Source: Teichococcus aerophilus (GTDB lineage: Bacteria; Pseudomonadota; Alphaproteobacteria; Acetobacterales; Acetobacteraceae). Taken from it: 64,000 nucleotides of DNA. How positions within the stretch are numbered: position 1 is the stretch's first letter; each line of letters starts with the position of its first letter. Both the position numbers and the translations under genes were made by a program. Below the pieces are notes generated by a model, which saw only the letters and a program-made list of their open reading frames with translations, did no database searches and was not told where the DNA came from. Location of the stretch: assembly GCF_014490485.1 (NCBI RefSeq), contig NZ_JACTVA010000017.1, positions 1-64,000 on the forward strand, written 5' to 3'. Shown here piece after piece: positions 24,831 through 34,083 of this stretch.

Positions 24831-26111
24831 ATGCAACTTGTCATTGAAACCCGGACAGCGTCGGTCGACGTCAATGGCCGCACCTACCGCCTGCCCCAAC
24901 GCCCCGTGGCGGTGATCTGCTTCGACGGCTGCGACCCCGCGTACCTCGAGACCGGTTTCAAGGCGGGTGACCTGCCCTTCCTCGCACGCTGCGCCGGGGA
25001 AGGTTTCGGTGGCAGCGCCCTGGCCGCCATGCCGACATTCACCAACCCCAACAACGCCTCCCTCGTCACCGGCGTGGAGCCGGGCGTGCACGGGGTGTCC
25101 GGCAACTACTACCTGGATCGCGTGACGGGGGAGACGGTCATGGTGACCGGCGATGCCGAGATGCGGGCTCCCACCATCCTGGCAGCAATGGCGGCGGCAG
25201 GCGTGCCGACCGCCGTGGTGACGGCTAAGGACAAGCTGCGCGCCGCGTTGGCCAAGGGCCTGCCGATCGGCCGCGGCATCGCCGTCTCCGCTCAGCACGC
25301 CGCCTCGGTGCGGGAAGAGACGCATGGGATCGGCGACCTCACGGCGCTGCTGGGCCAGCCGGAGCCGGACCAGTACTCGGCGGAGCTCTCGCTCTTCGTG
25401 CTGGATACCGGGATTGCCCTGGCCCGGCAGGGGCGGTCGCGGCTGATGTATCTCTCGCTCTCGGATTACGTCCAGCACCGGCACGCCCCGGATAGCGCAG
25501 AGGCGCGTGCCTTCATGCGCGCCGTTGACGAGCGCCTTGGCAAGTTGGCGGCGCTCGGCTGCCTCGTGGCCACCACGGCGGACCACGGTATGACCGACAT
25601 GGCCCGCTCCGACGGCTCGCCAGAGATCGTCTTTGTCGGCGATGTGCTGGATGCCCGCTTCGGCCCCGGCGCCACCCGGGTGATCTGCCCCATCACCGAT
25701 CCCTTCGTGCGGCACCACGGTGCACTCGGCGGCCTGGTGCGGGTCCACCTTCGTCCCGGCCCGGACGCACCCGACCTCGGCGCAGTCCTCGCGACGCTGC
25801 GGGACGAACCGCGGTTGATGGAGGTTCTGCCTGGCGCCGAGGCTTGTGCCAGATACGGCATGGCGCCGCACATGGAAGGCGACCTGACGGTCATCGCCCG
25901 GCGCGGCGTGGCGCTGGGCGGCCGCGCCACCGAGCATGACCTGTCTCAGCTCGCGGGCGAAAGGCTGCGCTCGCATGGTGGGCTGGCGGAGCAAGCCGTG
26001 CCCTTCCTGTTGTCGGAGCCGCTGAGGCCCGAATGGTTGCATGCGCATCCCCGACTCCGCAACTTCGACATCTTCGATGCCGCGCTGAACGGCGTGGAGA
26101 CAGAGCGGTGA
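24831..26111 (+). CDS. phnA: Phosphonoacetate hydrolase
   Basis: This 426-aa zinc enzyme of the alkaline phosphatase superfamily splits the C-P bond of phosphonoacetate to acetate and phosphate. It has the first metal aspartate in CFDGCDPAY (Asp32), the family motif PTFTNPNNASLVTG with the nucleophilic Thr (probably Thr71), the metal site DYVQHRHAP near 220, TADHGMTDM near 252 and the last histidine in LRSHGGL near 385. A GGAGG ribosome site precedes the ATG. Its stop overlaps the start of a second superfamily member (GTGA), and a peptide-type ABC transporter follows. Confidence 0.88.
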   Translation: MQLVIETRTASVDVNGRTYRLPQRPVAVICFDGCDPAYLETGFKAGDLPFLARCAGEGFGGSALAAMPTFTNPNNASLVTGVEPGVHGVSGNYYLDRVTGETVMVTGDAEMRAPTILAAMAAAGVPTAVVTAKDKLRAALAKGLPIGRGIAVSAQHAASVREETHGIGDLTALLGQPEPDQYSAELSLFVLDTGIALARQGRSRLMYLSLSDYVQHRHAPDSAEARAFMRAVDERLGKLAALGCLVATTADHGMTDMARSDGSPEIVFVGDVLDARFGPGATRVICPITDPFVRHHGALGGLVRVHLRPGPDAPDLGAVLATLRDEPRLMEVLPGAEACARYGMAPHMEGDLTVIARRGVALGGRATEHDLSQLAGERLRSHGGLAEQAVPFLLSEPLRPEWLHAHPRLRNFDIFDAALNGVETER

Positions 26112-27367
26112 AGCGCGCCGTCGTCGTCGTGCTGGACGGGTTGCGGCGGGACCTGATCTCGGCCGAAGACACGCCCGCATTGCTGGATTTCAGCCACGCG
26201 GCGGCCCGCTTCGCCGCCCACCGTTCCGTGTTCCCCTCCGCCACCCGGGTCGTGTCGGCCAGCTTCGCGACCGGCTGCTTCCCGCGGCGCCATGGCCTGC
26301 AGGGCAATTCCGTCGCGCTGATGGATGAGGGGCGACTGGTGGTCCACGACGTCGGCAAGCCGGAGTTCATGGACGAATGGCGGCAGCTGCGCGGCCGCAC
26401 CCTGGCGGTGCCCACCCTGGCCCAGCGCCTGGCGGCCGACCGGCGCCCGGCCAGCATAGTGTTCAGCAACGTCTCGCCCGGGGCGGCGCGGGCGCACGAC
26501 CCGGATGGCCATGGCTGGGTGTTCCACCGCGCCTGCTCCTTCGCTCCGGGGCCCCGCCCGCTGGAAGGAGAGGAAGCGGTGTCCGACATCACCCTGGATA
26601 CGGACGGCGACGGCAGGCTCACCACCCGCTTCATCGCCCAGGCCGTCCAGCGTGACGCCGCCTTGTCGGTGCTGTGGCTGGGTGAGCCGGACCACGCGCA
26701 GCACGAGGCGCCGCTGGGCTCACCTGCCTGCCGCGCCGCCATTGCGGGTGCCGATGCCTGCTTCCAGCGTGTGCGGGAAGCGGTGGAGCGGCAACGGGCG
26801 CGGGGCGAGGACATTCTCCTCATCGCCTGCTCCGACCACGGGCACCAGACGGTGACCGAGGTCGTCGATATCGATGCCGCGTTGGCTACGGCTAGGCTGG
26901 ATGAGGGCGTGGCGGTCGCTTCCAACGGCACCAGCGCCCTGGTCTACCTGCATCCGGGCCACATGGCGCGGGCCGACGCCATCCTTGCTTTCCTCGGGGC
27001 GCAGCCCTGGGCCGGGGAGGTGATCTCCGGCGAGGATCTTGGCCGCATCGGGCAGGCGTCCGCCGATGCCCTGCTCTGCGCCGTCTCCATGCGGGGGGAC
27101 GCGCTTGCCAATGAGTTCGGGGTGCCGGGACGCGCCGCCGCCGTGAAGCCCGCGCAGGGCAAACCGGACCGCCTGGGCTGCGGCCAGCATGGCGGCCTGA
27201 ATCCGTTCGAGCAGATGCCGTTCCTGATGATCCAGGGTGACGGCTTCGCTGCCGGGCGGGAGAGCCTGGCACCGACCTGCGTGGTTGATCTCGCCCCCAC
27301 CATCCTGCGCCACCTAGGCCTGTCCGACATGGGCTGTGACGGCCGGGCGCTGCAGAACCAGGAGTAG
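26108..27367 (+). CDS. Alkaline phosphatase superfamily enzyme (NPP-like)
   Basis: This 419-aa phosphodiesterase/pyrophosphatase-like protein starts at a GTG overlapping the phnA stop. It keeps the superfamily metal and nucleophile pattern: Asp10 in VVLDGLRRD, Thr46 in PSATRVVSASFATG, GEPDHAQHE near 200, CSDHGHQ near 240 and GQHGGLNP near 360. It lacks a signal peptide, so it is cytoplasmic. It may release a phosphonate or phosphate from a larger imported ester before phnA acts, or it may be a second phosphonate hydrolase with another substrate (inference). Confidence 0.8.
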   Translation: MKRAVVVVLDGLRRDLISAEDTPALLDFSHAAARFAAHRSVFPSATRVVSASFATGCFPRRHGLQGNSVALMDEGRLVVHDVGKPEFMDEWRQLRGRTLAVPTLAQRLAADRRPASIVFSNVSPGAARAHDPDGHGWVFHRACSFAPGPRPLEGEEAVSDITLDTDGDGRLTTRFIAQAVQRDAALSVLWLGEPDHAQHEAPLGSPACRAAIAGADACFQRVREAVERQRARGEDILLIACSDHGHQTVTEVVDIDAALATARLDEGVAVASNGTSALVYLHPGHMARADAILAFLGAQPWAGEVISGEDLGRIGQASADALLCAVSMRGDALANEFGVPGRAAAVKPAQGKPDRLGCGQHGGLNPFEQMPFLMIQGDGFAAGRESLAPTCVVDLAPTILRHLGLSDMGCDGRALQNQE

Positions 27368-27373
27368 TATCGG

Positions 27374-28918
27374 ATGACCTTCTCCCTTTCCCGCCGCGCG
27401 GCACTTGGTGGCCTGGCCTCCCTGCCGCTAGCCGGCATGGCCCCGGCCTTCGCCCAGCCATCCGCTCCACAGGCTCCGCGCCGGGGCGGGGTGCTGCAAT
27501 ACGCCACCCTCGGCCTCGATACCTCGGACCCGCACCGCCACACCGGCGCGATTGGGGTGCAGCAGGCCTTCGTCGAGGGCCTGACGAGCATCGCCGCCAA
27601 TGGCAGCGTGGAGCCGTTCCTGGCCGAAGCCTTCGAAGTCTCGGCCGATGGCAAGACCTACACCTTCCGCATCCGCCCAGGTGTGCGCTTCCACAATGGC
27701 GACGTGCTGGCCGCCGCCGATGTCGTCGCGAACATGGAACGGGTGAAGACCAAGGTGAAAGGCGGCTGGCTGACCAGCGCCATGCGCCAGGCGGAGAGCA
27801 TGGAGGCACCGGACGAGCGCACCGTCGTGCTGCGCCTGAAGGAGCCGTTCGCGCCGCTGCTGAACCTGGTGTCGGAGCTGTGGATCCTGTCGCCGAAATC
27901 GCCCGGTTGGGAGGAGACGATCACCCAGCCGATCGGGACCGGCCCCTTCACCTTCGGCACCTGGCAGCCCAAGGTCCGCTTCCAGGCCCCGGCCTTCGAA
28001 GGCTACTGGCAGCAGGGCAGGCCCTACCTCTCGGCGGTGGAGTTCGATCTGCGGGAGGTGGCCGACCCGGGCCTCGCGCTGCGCGCCGGGGACCTGCACG
28101 TCGCCTCCGTGACGCGCGACAAGCTGCGCCCGCTGCAGCGCGACGCCGCGATGAAGCCGGCGCCCATCCGCGACACGACCTGGTACTTCGCGTCCTTCAA
28201 CAACCGCAGGCCGCGCGCGCCGCTGCAGGACCCGCGCGTGCGCCAGGCCATCGGCCACGCCATCGACAAGCGCGCGCTGATGACCTTCGCGGCCGGGCCG
28301 GATGCCATCGTCACCAACCAGATGGTGATCCCCGGCAATGTCTACTTCGACCAGGCCACGCATGACGCCGACGCCTACGCCAAGCCCGACCTGGACCGCG
28401 CGCGCGCCCTGCTGCGCGAAGCCGGGGTGAACCCGGCACAGCACCGGCTGGAAGTCGTCTCCTGGCAAAGCGCCTGGCCGCAGGCCGTGGTGCAGATGAT
28501 CAAGAAGCTCGGCTTCGAGGTGAACCACGTGCCGTTGGATGATGTCGGCGCGCAGCGCCGCCTCGGCCAGTACGACTGGGACATCGCCCTGATGGAATCC
28601 GGCCCGCGCGCCGACATCTTCCTGCGCTACGTCCGCCTGACCAGCGATGGGCCCAACCCCGTGCTGTGGGGCGGCATCCAGGACGAGGCGCTGGACGGGC
28701 TGATTGACAGGGCCGTGGCCGAGCCGGACCAGACGCGCCGCGTGGCCAACTACCTCGCGGCCTGGAAGCGCATCATGGAGAAGGACTACTTCTACGTCCT
28801 CGGCCATGAGCAATCGATCATCGTCAGCCGCGCCGAGGTGCAGGGCTGGGAGCCGGGCTTCACCTGGTCCCCGCACTGGGCCAGCGGCGGCCTGGCGCAG
28901 ACCTGGCTGAAAGCGTGA
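27374..28918 (+). CDS. ABC substrate-binding protein, family 5, with phnA cluster
   Basis: This 514-aa periplasmic receptor has a twin-arginine-like signal (SRRAALGGLASLPLAGMAPAFA). Family-5 features include FLAEAFEVSADGKTYTFRIRPGVRFHNGD and the pattern of DppA/OppA-type proteins throughout. It begins 6 bases after the previous gene and its TGA overlaps the permease ATG (TGATG). Binding proteins of this family carry peptides, nickel, opines and also organophosphonates, so phosphonoacetate or a phosphonate ester is the expected ligand, given the two hydrolases in the same operon. Confidence 0.85.
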   Translation: MTFSLSRRAALGGLASLPLAGMAPAFAQPSAPQAPRRGGVLQYATLGLDTSDPHRHTGAIGVQQAFVEGLTSIAANGSVEPFLAEAFEVSADGKTYTFRIRPGVRFHNGDVLAAADVVANMERVKTKVKGGWLTSAMRQAESMEAPDERTVVLRLKEPFAPLLNLVSELWILSPKSPGWEETITQPIGTGPFTFGTWQPKVRFQAPAFEGYWQQGRPYLSAVEFDLREVADPGLALRAGDLHVASVTRDKLRPLQRDAAMKPAPIRDTTWYFASFNNRRPRAPLQDPRVRQAIGHAIDKRALMTFAAGPDAIVTNQMVIPGNVYFDQATHDADAYAKPDLDRARALLREAGVNPAQHRLEVVSWQSAWPQAVVQMIKKLGFEVNHVPLDDVGAQRRLGQYDWDIALMESGPRADIFLRYVRLTSDGPNPVLWGGIQDEALDGLIDRAVAEPDQTRRVANYLAAWKRIMEKDYFYVLGHEQSIIVSRAEVQGWEPGFTWSPHWASGGLAQTWLKA

Positions 28919-29778
28919 TGGGCGGCGCCGCGATCCTGCCCGTGGATGTCGCCGGGCGGCATGGCCCATCGGGCCGCCTCCTGGTGGGGGCTGCCCTGGT
29001 GCTGCTGGCGCTGGCTCCGGGGCTGGTCCGCCTGCTCCTCGGCGGCGCCGATCCGCTGGACCAGGATCTGCTGGCGCTGAACCTGCCACCAGGTGCCGGG
29101 CATCCGCTCGGCACCGACCATCTTGGCCGCGACGTGCTGGCGCGCCTGACCGTCGGCACGTGGCTGACGCTGGGCACAGGCATCGGCGGCGTGCTGCTGG
29201 CGGCGCTGGCCGGCGGCGTGGTGGCGCTGCTGGCGCTGACGCTGGGCGGCGCCGCCCGCGCCACGGCCTACGCCGTCTTCGACCTGCTGCGGGTGCTGCC
29301 CGGCGTTCTGCTCGCGCTGCTGACCGCTGTGGCGCTGGGCAATGGCGTCGGGCCGGTGACGCTGGCACTGGGCCTGTCCTTCGCACCGCTCTTCGCCGAG
29401 GTGGTGCGCGCCACCCACGAACGCGAGATGGCGGCCGACTACGTGGCGGCGGCCCAGGTCTTCGGACTGGGCCGGCTGGCGGTGCTGTGGCGGCACGTCC
29501 TGCCCAACTTGGCCGGGCCGGCGGTGACGCTCTGCGCCATCGTGCTGCCGCGCTGCATCGTCACGGAATCCGTCCTGTCCTTCCTCGGCCTCGGCGTTTC
29601 CCCCGACCAGCCGAGCTGGGGGCGGATGATCGCCGATGCCAGCGGCTTCGCCGAGGACGCGCCGCACGCAGTCCTGGCGCCTATGCTGGCGCTCGCCCTG
29701 CTGACGCTCGGCCTGTCCCTGCTGGGCGAGGCGGCGCGGCGACGCTTCGACCCGCTGCGCCGGGAGCAGCGCCCGTGA
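28918..29778 (+). CDS. ABC permease, DppC-like
   Basis: This 286-aa inner-membrane protein has about six hydrophobic segments and the DppC signatures HPLGTDHLGRDVLARL near 65, the EAA-type loop AADYVAAAQVFGLGRLAVLWRHVLPNL and SVLSFLGLGVSPDQPSWGRM. ATG at 28918 overlaps the previous stop; a GTG three bases earlier is an alternative. Its own stop overlaps the next GTG (GTGA). The usual order DppB-DppC is reversed here. Confidence 0.87.
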   Translation: MGGAAILPVDVAGRHGPSGRLLVGAALVLLALAPGLVRLLLGGADPLDQDLLALNLPPGAGHPLGTDHLGRDVLARLTVGTWLTLGTGIGGVLLAALAGGVVALLALTLGGAARATAYAVFDLLRVLPGVLLALLTAVALGNGVGPVTLALGLSFAPLFAEVVRATHEREMAADYVAAAQVFGLGRLAVLWRHVLPNLAGPAVTLCAIVLPRCIVTESVLSFLGLGVSPDQPSWGRMIADASGFAEDAPHAVLAPMLALALLTLGLSLLGEAARRRFDPLRREQRP

Positions 29779-30686
29779 GGGCCTTTCTTCCCCTGGGCAT
29801 CAGCCTGCTGCGCGCGCTGGTGCTCGTGGCCACCATCACCTTCATCGTCTTCCTGCTGATCCGCGCGGTGCCGGGCGACGTCGTGGACGTGCTGGCCGCC
29901 CAGGGCGACCTGACACCGGCGCAACAGGCCGCCCTGCGCGTGGATCTCGGCCTTGATGGGACGGTGGCCGAGCAGTTCCTGCGCTGGCTGCGCCAGGCGG
30001 TGGCAGGCGACCTCGGGCAGTCCGTCCGCTTCGGCCGACCTGTCATCGGCATGGTGGAACAGGCCATCCCCTCCACCATCGTCTTCGCCGCCGCCGCATT
30101 CTCGTTCGGACTCTGTCTCGCCCTGGTCCTGGCGCTCGGGGCGCTGATGGCGCCGCGCTCGCCGCTACCAGCGCTGGTGGAGGCCATCAACCTGTGGTCC
30201 ATCGCGGTGCCGACCTTCGTCGCGGGCATGGCGGCGATCCTGGTCTTCTCCATCTGGCTGGGCTGGCTGCCGGTGATCGGCAACATGGTCGCGCCGGTGG
30301 TGATCCTCGGGCTCGACATCGCCGGGCAACTCGCCAAGCCGCTGCTGGAGGAACTGCGCGAGGCGAGGCTCGCGCCGCATGTCCGCGCAGCCCGGGCGCG
30401 TGGCATCCACCCCGTGCTGGTCGCGGCGCGGTACGTGCTGCCCAAGACGGTTCCGGTGCTGCTGGCGCTGTCCTCCATCAGCCTGGCATCGCTGATCGGC
30501 GGCACCATGACCATGGAAGCGCTGTTCGGCCTGCCCGGGTTGGGCAGCCTGGTGCTGAACGCCGTCAGCGGGCGCGACTACCCGGTGCTGCAGGCGGTGG
30601 TCATGGTACTCGCCCTGGGCGTCGTGCTGATCAACGCGGTGGCCGACCTGGCGCGCCGCCTGACCGACCCGAGGATGCGCGCATGA
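29775..30686 (+). CDS. ABC permease, DppB-like
   Basis: This 303-aa permease starts at a GTG overlapping the previous stop. It has the DppB pattern: an N-terminal helix with FIVFLLIRAVPGDVVDVL, GDLGQSVRFGRPV near 75, several transmembrane segments and an EAA loop (HVRAARARGIHPVLVAARYVLP). It ends LTDPRMRA and overlaps the ATPase ATG (ATGA). It forms the membrane channel with the DppC-like subunit. Confidence 0.87.
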   Translation: MRAFLPLGISLLRALVLVATITFIVFLLIRAVPGDVVDVLAAQGDLTPAQQAALRVDLGLDGTVAEQFLRWLRQAVAGDLGQSVRFGRPVIGMVEQAIPSTIVFAAAAFSFGLCLALVLALGALMAPRSPLPALVEAINLWSIAVPTFVAGMAAILVFSIWLGWLPVIGNMVAPVVILGLDIAGQLAKPLLEELREARLAPHVRAARARGIHPVLVAARYVLPKTVPVLLALSSISLASLIGGTMTMEALFGLPGLGSLVLNAVSGRDYPVLQAVVMVLALGVVLINAVADLARRLTDPRMRA

Positions 30687-32329
30687 GCATCGAGACCGCC
30701 TCTCCCCTGCTGCGCATTTCCGGCCTGCAGGTGGGGTTCCCCGGCGCGGCGCCGCTGGTGCGCGACCTCGGCTTCACCCTCTCGAAAGGGGAGGTGCTGG
30801 GGTTGGTCGGCGAGTCCGGCAGCGGCAAGTCGCTCACGGTATCCGCGCTGATCGGCCTGTTGCCGGATGGCATGGCGGCGCGGGGCAGCGCCATGTTTGA
30901 TGGGCAGGACCTGCTGTCCCTGCCGCCGCAGGGCTGGCGCGCGCTGCGAGGGCGGCGGATCGGCATGGTCTTCCAGGACCCGCTGGCGGCGCTCAACCCC
31001 TTCATGACGATCGGTGCGCAACTGGCCGAGGCGATCAAGGCCCATCACCCGCTGCGCGGCCGGGATCTGCATGCACGCGCCGAAGAACTGCTCGGCGAGG
31101 TGGGCCTGGAGCGGACTTTCCTCGGCCTTTATCCGCATGCTCTCTCGGGGGGGCAGCAACAGCGGGCGGTGATTGCCCTGGCGCTTTCGGGCGACCCTTG
31201 CCTGCTGCTGGCGGACGAGCCGACCACGGCGCTCGATACGGTCGTGCAGGCACAGATCCTGGCCCTGCTGCGGCGCCTGGTCGCATCGCGAGGGTTGGCG
31301 GCGGTCTTTATATCCCACGACCTCGGGGTGGTCGCGCGCATCGCCGACACGGTCGGCATCATGTGCCAGGGCGAGTTGCTGGAGGCCGGACCGACCGCGC
31401 AACTGCTGTCCGAACCGTCCCATTCCTACAGTCGTAGCCTCGTTGCCGCCTGCCGCGACCTGCCGGGCTGGGAGGAGGCACCCATCGCCGATGTTCCGGC
31501 CCTTCGCCTGCGCAACCTGATCGTCAGCTACGGCTCGGGAGGCCTGTTCCGCCAACCGCGCCAGGTGGTGCACGGGATCGACCTGGATGTCCCGGCAGGC
31601 GGGGTGCTGAGCGTCGTCGGCGCATCCGGCGGCGGCAAGAGCAGCATCGCCCGCGCGCTGGTGGGGCTGGCCGGGGCGAAGGCCGATGTCTGCGAGATCG
31701 GCGGCGTATCCATGCCATTGGGGCCGCGGGGGCGGCGCAGCGACGTGGCACAACGCGTCCAGATCGTCTTCCAGAACCCCACGGCGTCGCTCAACCCGCG
31801 CATGACGGTGGCCCAGGTGTTGGCAGAAGCCCTCAGGCGCCTGGGGCTGCCGCGCGGGGAGGAGCAACGCCGCATGGTCGCCGCGCTGGACGAAGTTGGG
31901 CTCGGCGGCGAATATCTGCGCCGGTTTCCCCATCAACTCTCCGGCGGGCAGAAGCAGCGTGTCGCCATCGCCCGGGCCTTGCTGACCGAGCCGACGCTGT
32001 TGATCTGCGATGAGATCCTCTCGGCCTTGGACGCCACGGTGCAGGCGCAGATCCTGCGGCTCCTGTGCCGGCTGCGGCTCGAACGCGGCCTCGCACTGCT
32101 CTTCATCGGGCACGATCTCGGCGTCGTGCGGACCCTGGGTGGTTCGGTCGCGGTGATCGAGGCGGGACGTATCGTCGAAAAGGGCAGGGCTGCCGAGGTG
32201 CTGGCCCAGCCACGGCACAGCTTCACGCAGCGCCTGGTGGCAGCCGAAGTCTCCGTCTCGCCGCAGTGGAGCCAGACCCAAGTCGCGGCGGAGTACCCTG
32301 GTCTTCAGCGTGCGGTCGTCGCTGGCTGA
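30683..32329 (+). CDS. Fused dual ABC ATPase (DppD-DppF type)
   Basis: This 548-aa protein holds two complete ABC domains, so it replaces the usual separate DppD and DppF. Domain 1 has Walker A GESGSGKS near 45, signature LSGGQQQRAVIALAL and Walker B LLLADEPTTALD. Domain 2 starts near 275 with Walker A GASGGGKSS, signature [15 protein letters not shown] and Walker B LLICDEILSALD. In domain 2 the usual GESGSGKST is changed to GASGGGKSS, and Walker B has Ile-Leu-Ser after DE, where Pro-Thr-Ser is common. The C-terminal tail (about 20 residues) runs up to an IS and may be altered. Confidence 0.87.
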   Translation: MSIETASPLLRISGLQVGFPGAAPLVRDLGFTLSKGEVLGLVGESGSGKSLTVSALIGLLPDGMAARGSAMFDGQDLLSLPPQGWRALRGRRIGMVFQDPLAALNPFMTIGAQLAEAIKAHHPLRGRDLHARAEELLGEVGLERTFLGLYPHALSGGQQQRAVIALALSGDPCLLLADEPTTALDTVVQAQILALLRRLVASRGLAAVFISHDLGVVARIADTVGIMCQGELLEAGPTAQLLSEPSHSYSRSLVAACRDLPGWEEAPIADVPALRLRNLIVSYGSGGLFRQPRQVVHGIDLDVPAGGVLSVVGASGGGKSSIARALVGLAGAKADVCEIGGVSMPLGPRGRRSDVAQRVQIVFQNPTASLNPRMTVAQVLAEALRRLGLPRGEEQRRMVAALDEVGLGGEYLRRFPHQLSGGQKQRVAIARALLTEPTLLICDEILSALDATVQAQILRLLCRLRLERGLALLFIGHDLGVVRTLGGSVAVIEAGRIVEKGRAAEVLAQPRHSFTQRLVAAEVSVSPQWSQTQVAAEYPGLQRAVVAG

Positions 32330-32395
32330 CGCCAAAGGATCACAGCGTATCGGACGTTTCCCAGAGCGGCCATGCTCCCGGTACGAATGCTGCTA

Positions 32396-33255
32396 GAGGC
32401 TGTTATGGACCTGCGGGTGGGTAACGATCAGGCTGCAGGGGATGTGTGCCCGCAAGCCTTACCCCTCCGACGTTTCTGATGACGAATGGGCGCTGGTCGC
32501 GCCCTACCTGACGCTGCTGCCGGAGGCGGCCGGGCAGCGCGAGCATAGCTTGCGCGAGGCGTTCAACGGCCTGCGCTATGTCATCAAGACCGGCGCGCCC
32601 TGGCGCTGGATGCCGAACGACCTGCCGCCTTAGGCCGCTGTCTATCAACAGGCGCAGCGCTGGCTGGCAGCGGGCTGCTTTGAGGCACTGGCCGAGGATC
32701 TCAGGGCGGTGCCGCGGCGGGCAGCCGGAAGAACAGCGCAGCCCAGCGCTGCCATCCTGGACAGCCGTACGCTGCGCTCATCGCCGGAAAGCGGTGAGCG
32801 AGCCGGATATGACGGCGCCAAGCGCAAGAAGGGCTCGAAGCTGCATCTGGCGGTCGACACGCTGGGCCACCTGCTGGCGCTGCACGTCACACCTGCCAGC
32901 GCAGATGACCGCGTCGAGGTTGGGCGCCTGGCGCAGGCGGTGCAGGCTTCCACCGGGCAGAGTGTCGATCTGGCCTATGTCGACCAGGGCTATACCGGCG
33001 CACGGGCGGCCGAGGCCGCCAGGGCGCATGGCATCGCGTTGGAAGTGGTGAAGCTGCCAGAGGCCAAGCGCGGCTCCGTGCTGCTGCCGCGGCGCTGGGT
33101 GGTCGAGCGATCCTTTGCCTCGGCCACCCGTTTCCGGCGGCTGGTGAAGGACTACGAGCGCTATGCCAGCACCCTTGCCGATCTCCACCTCATCGCCTTC
33201 GCCTGCCTCATGCTCAAGCAGGCCGCTCTACTCACCCCAGGTCCATAACGGCCTC
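32396..33255 (+). mobile_element. IS5-family element, type A
   Basis: This 860-bp element has ends GAGGCTGTTATGGACCT and AGGTCCATAACGGCCTC and TA on both sides. It is the least damaged of the type A copies (others at 1-74 and 37855-38646). It is directly followed by the type B element at 33258, which uses the right-hand TA as its target. Confidence 0.88.
32442..33248 (+). pseudogene. IS5-family transposase with an amber stop
   Basis: The DDE transposase would be 268 aa (MCARKPYPSDVSDDEWALV...), but codon 64 is TAG at 32631-32633, where the copy at 37855 has TGG (LPPWAAVYQQA). The frame continues unbroken after the stop to RFRRLVKDYERYASTLADL and a normal end. DDE residues can be read through: LDSRTL, YVDQGYTGARA and VVERSFA. 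A single point mutation appears to have inactivated it unless the stop is suppressed. Confidence 0.8.
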
Positions 33256-33257
33256 TA

Positions 33258-34083
33258 GGCTCAGGACCTATTAAATCCGGTTTCTGCGAATTGATGATGC
33301 TGTGATTCCATGGCGGCGGAGGTGCTGCCATGGCGGATTTGTTTTGGCTGAATGAAGGGCAGATCCAGCGGATCTCGCCCTTTTTCCGCTCTCCCACGGG
33401 CGGAAGACCAGCGTGTCGTCAGCGTCTCCTCCACGTCATCCGCAAGGGCCTGCGCTGGCGTGACACGCCCGCCGAGTACGGTCCGCACAAAACCCTCTAC
33501 AACCGCTTCATCCGCTGGAGCCGCATGGGGGTCTTCAACCGCATCTTCGCCGGGCTGGCCGGACGCAAAGGCCAGCCGGACCTGCTGATGATCGATGCCA
33601 CCCACCTCAAGGCGCATCGTACAGCCGCCAGCCTGCTCAAAAAGGGGCTGTACCCGCCGTATCGGGCGCACCAAGGGCGGCCTGAACTCCAAGCTGCACG
33701 CCGCCTGCGACGGCCAGGGCCGCCCGCTCGTCTTGCTGCTCTCGAAAGGTCAGATGAGCGACCACAAGGACGCCATCCTGATGTGGCCCAGCCTGCCACC
33801 CGCCAAAGCCCTGCTGGGCGACAAGGGCTATGACAGCAACCAGCTCCGCCACACCCTCATCGACCGCGGCATCGAACCCAACATTCCTTCAAAGCGGAAC
33901 CGCAAGCAGTCCATTCCATATGACAAGGCGCTTTGCCGCCAGCGGCACCGCATCGACAACATGTTCGGACGGCCGAAAGACTGTCGGCGCATCGCCATGC
34001 GTTACGACCGCTGCGCCCACACCGTCTTCTCCGCCATCTGCCTCGCCTGCTCCGTACTCTTCTGGATCAATGAGTCTCGAGCC
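33258..34083 (+). mobile_element. IS5-family element, type B (copy 2)
   Basis: This 826-bp element begins GGCTCAGGACC and ends CTCGAGCC, with TA on both sides. Its left TA is the same TA that flanks the right end of the type A element, so it was inserted exactly at that boundary. Confidence 0.85.

Noticed and set aside
27428-29386. A 652-codon minus-strand frame in the transporter operon
   Set aside because: Antisense to a family-5 binding protein and a permease with clear signatures. It is low-complexity and has no ribosome site.
13027-32353. The 13-mer CACAGCGTATCGG at 13027 and 32341
   Set aside because: Two copies with loosely similar following bases. Without more copies or a boundary this may be chance or part of an unknown repeat.
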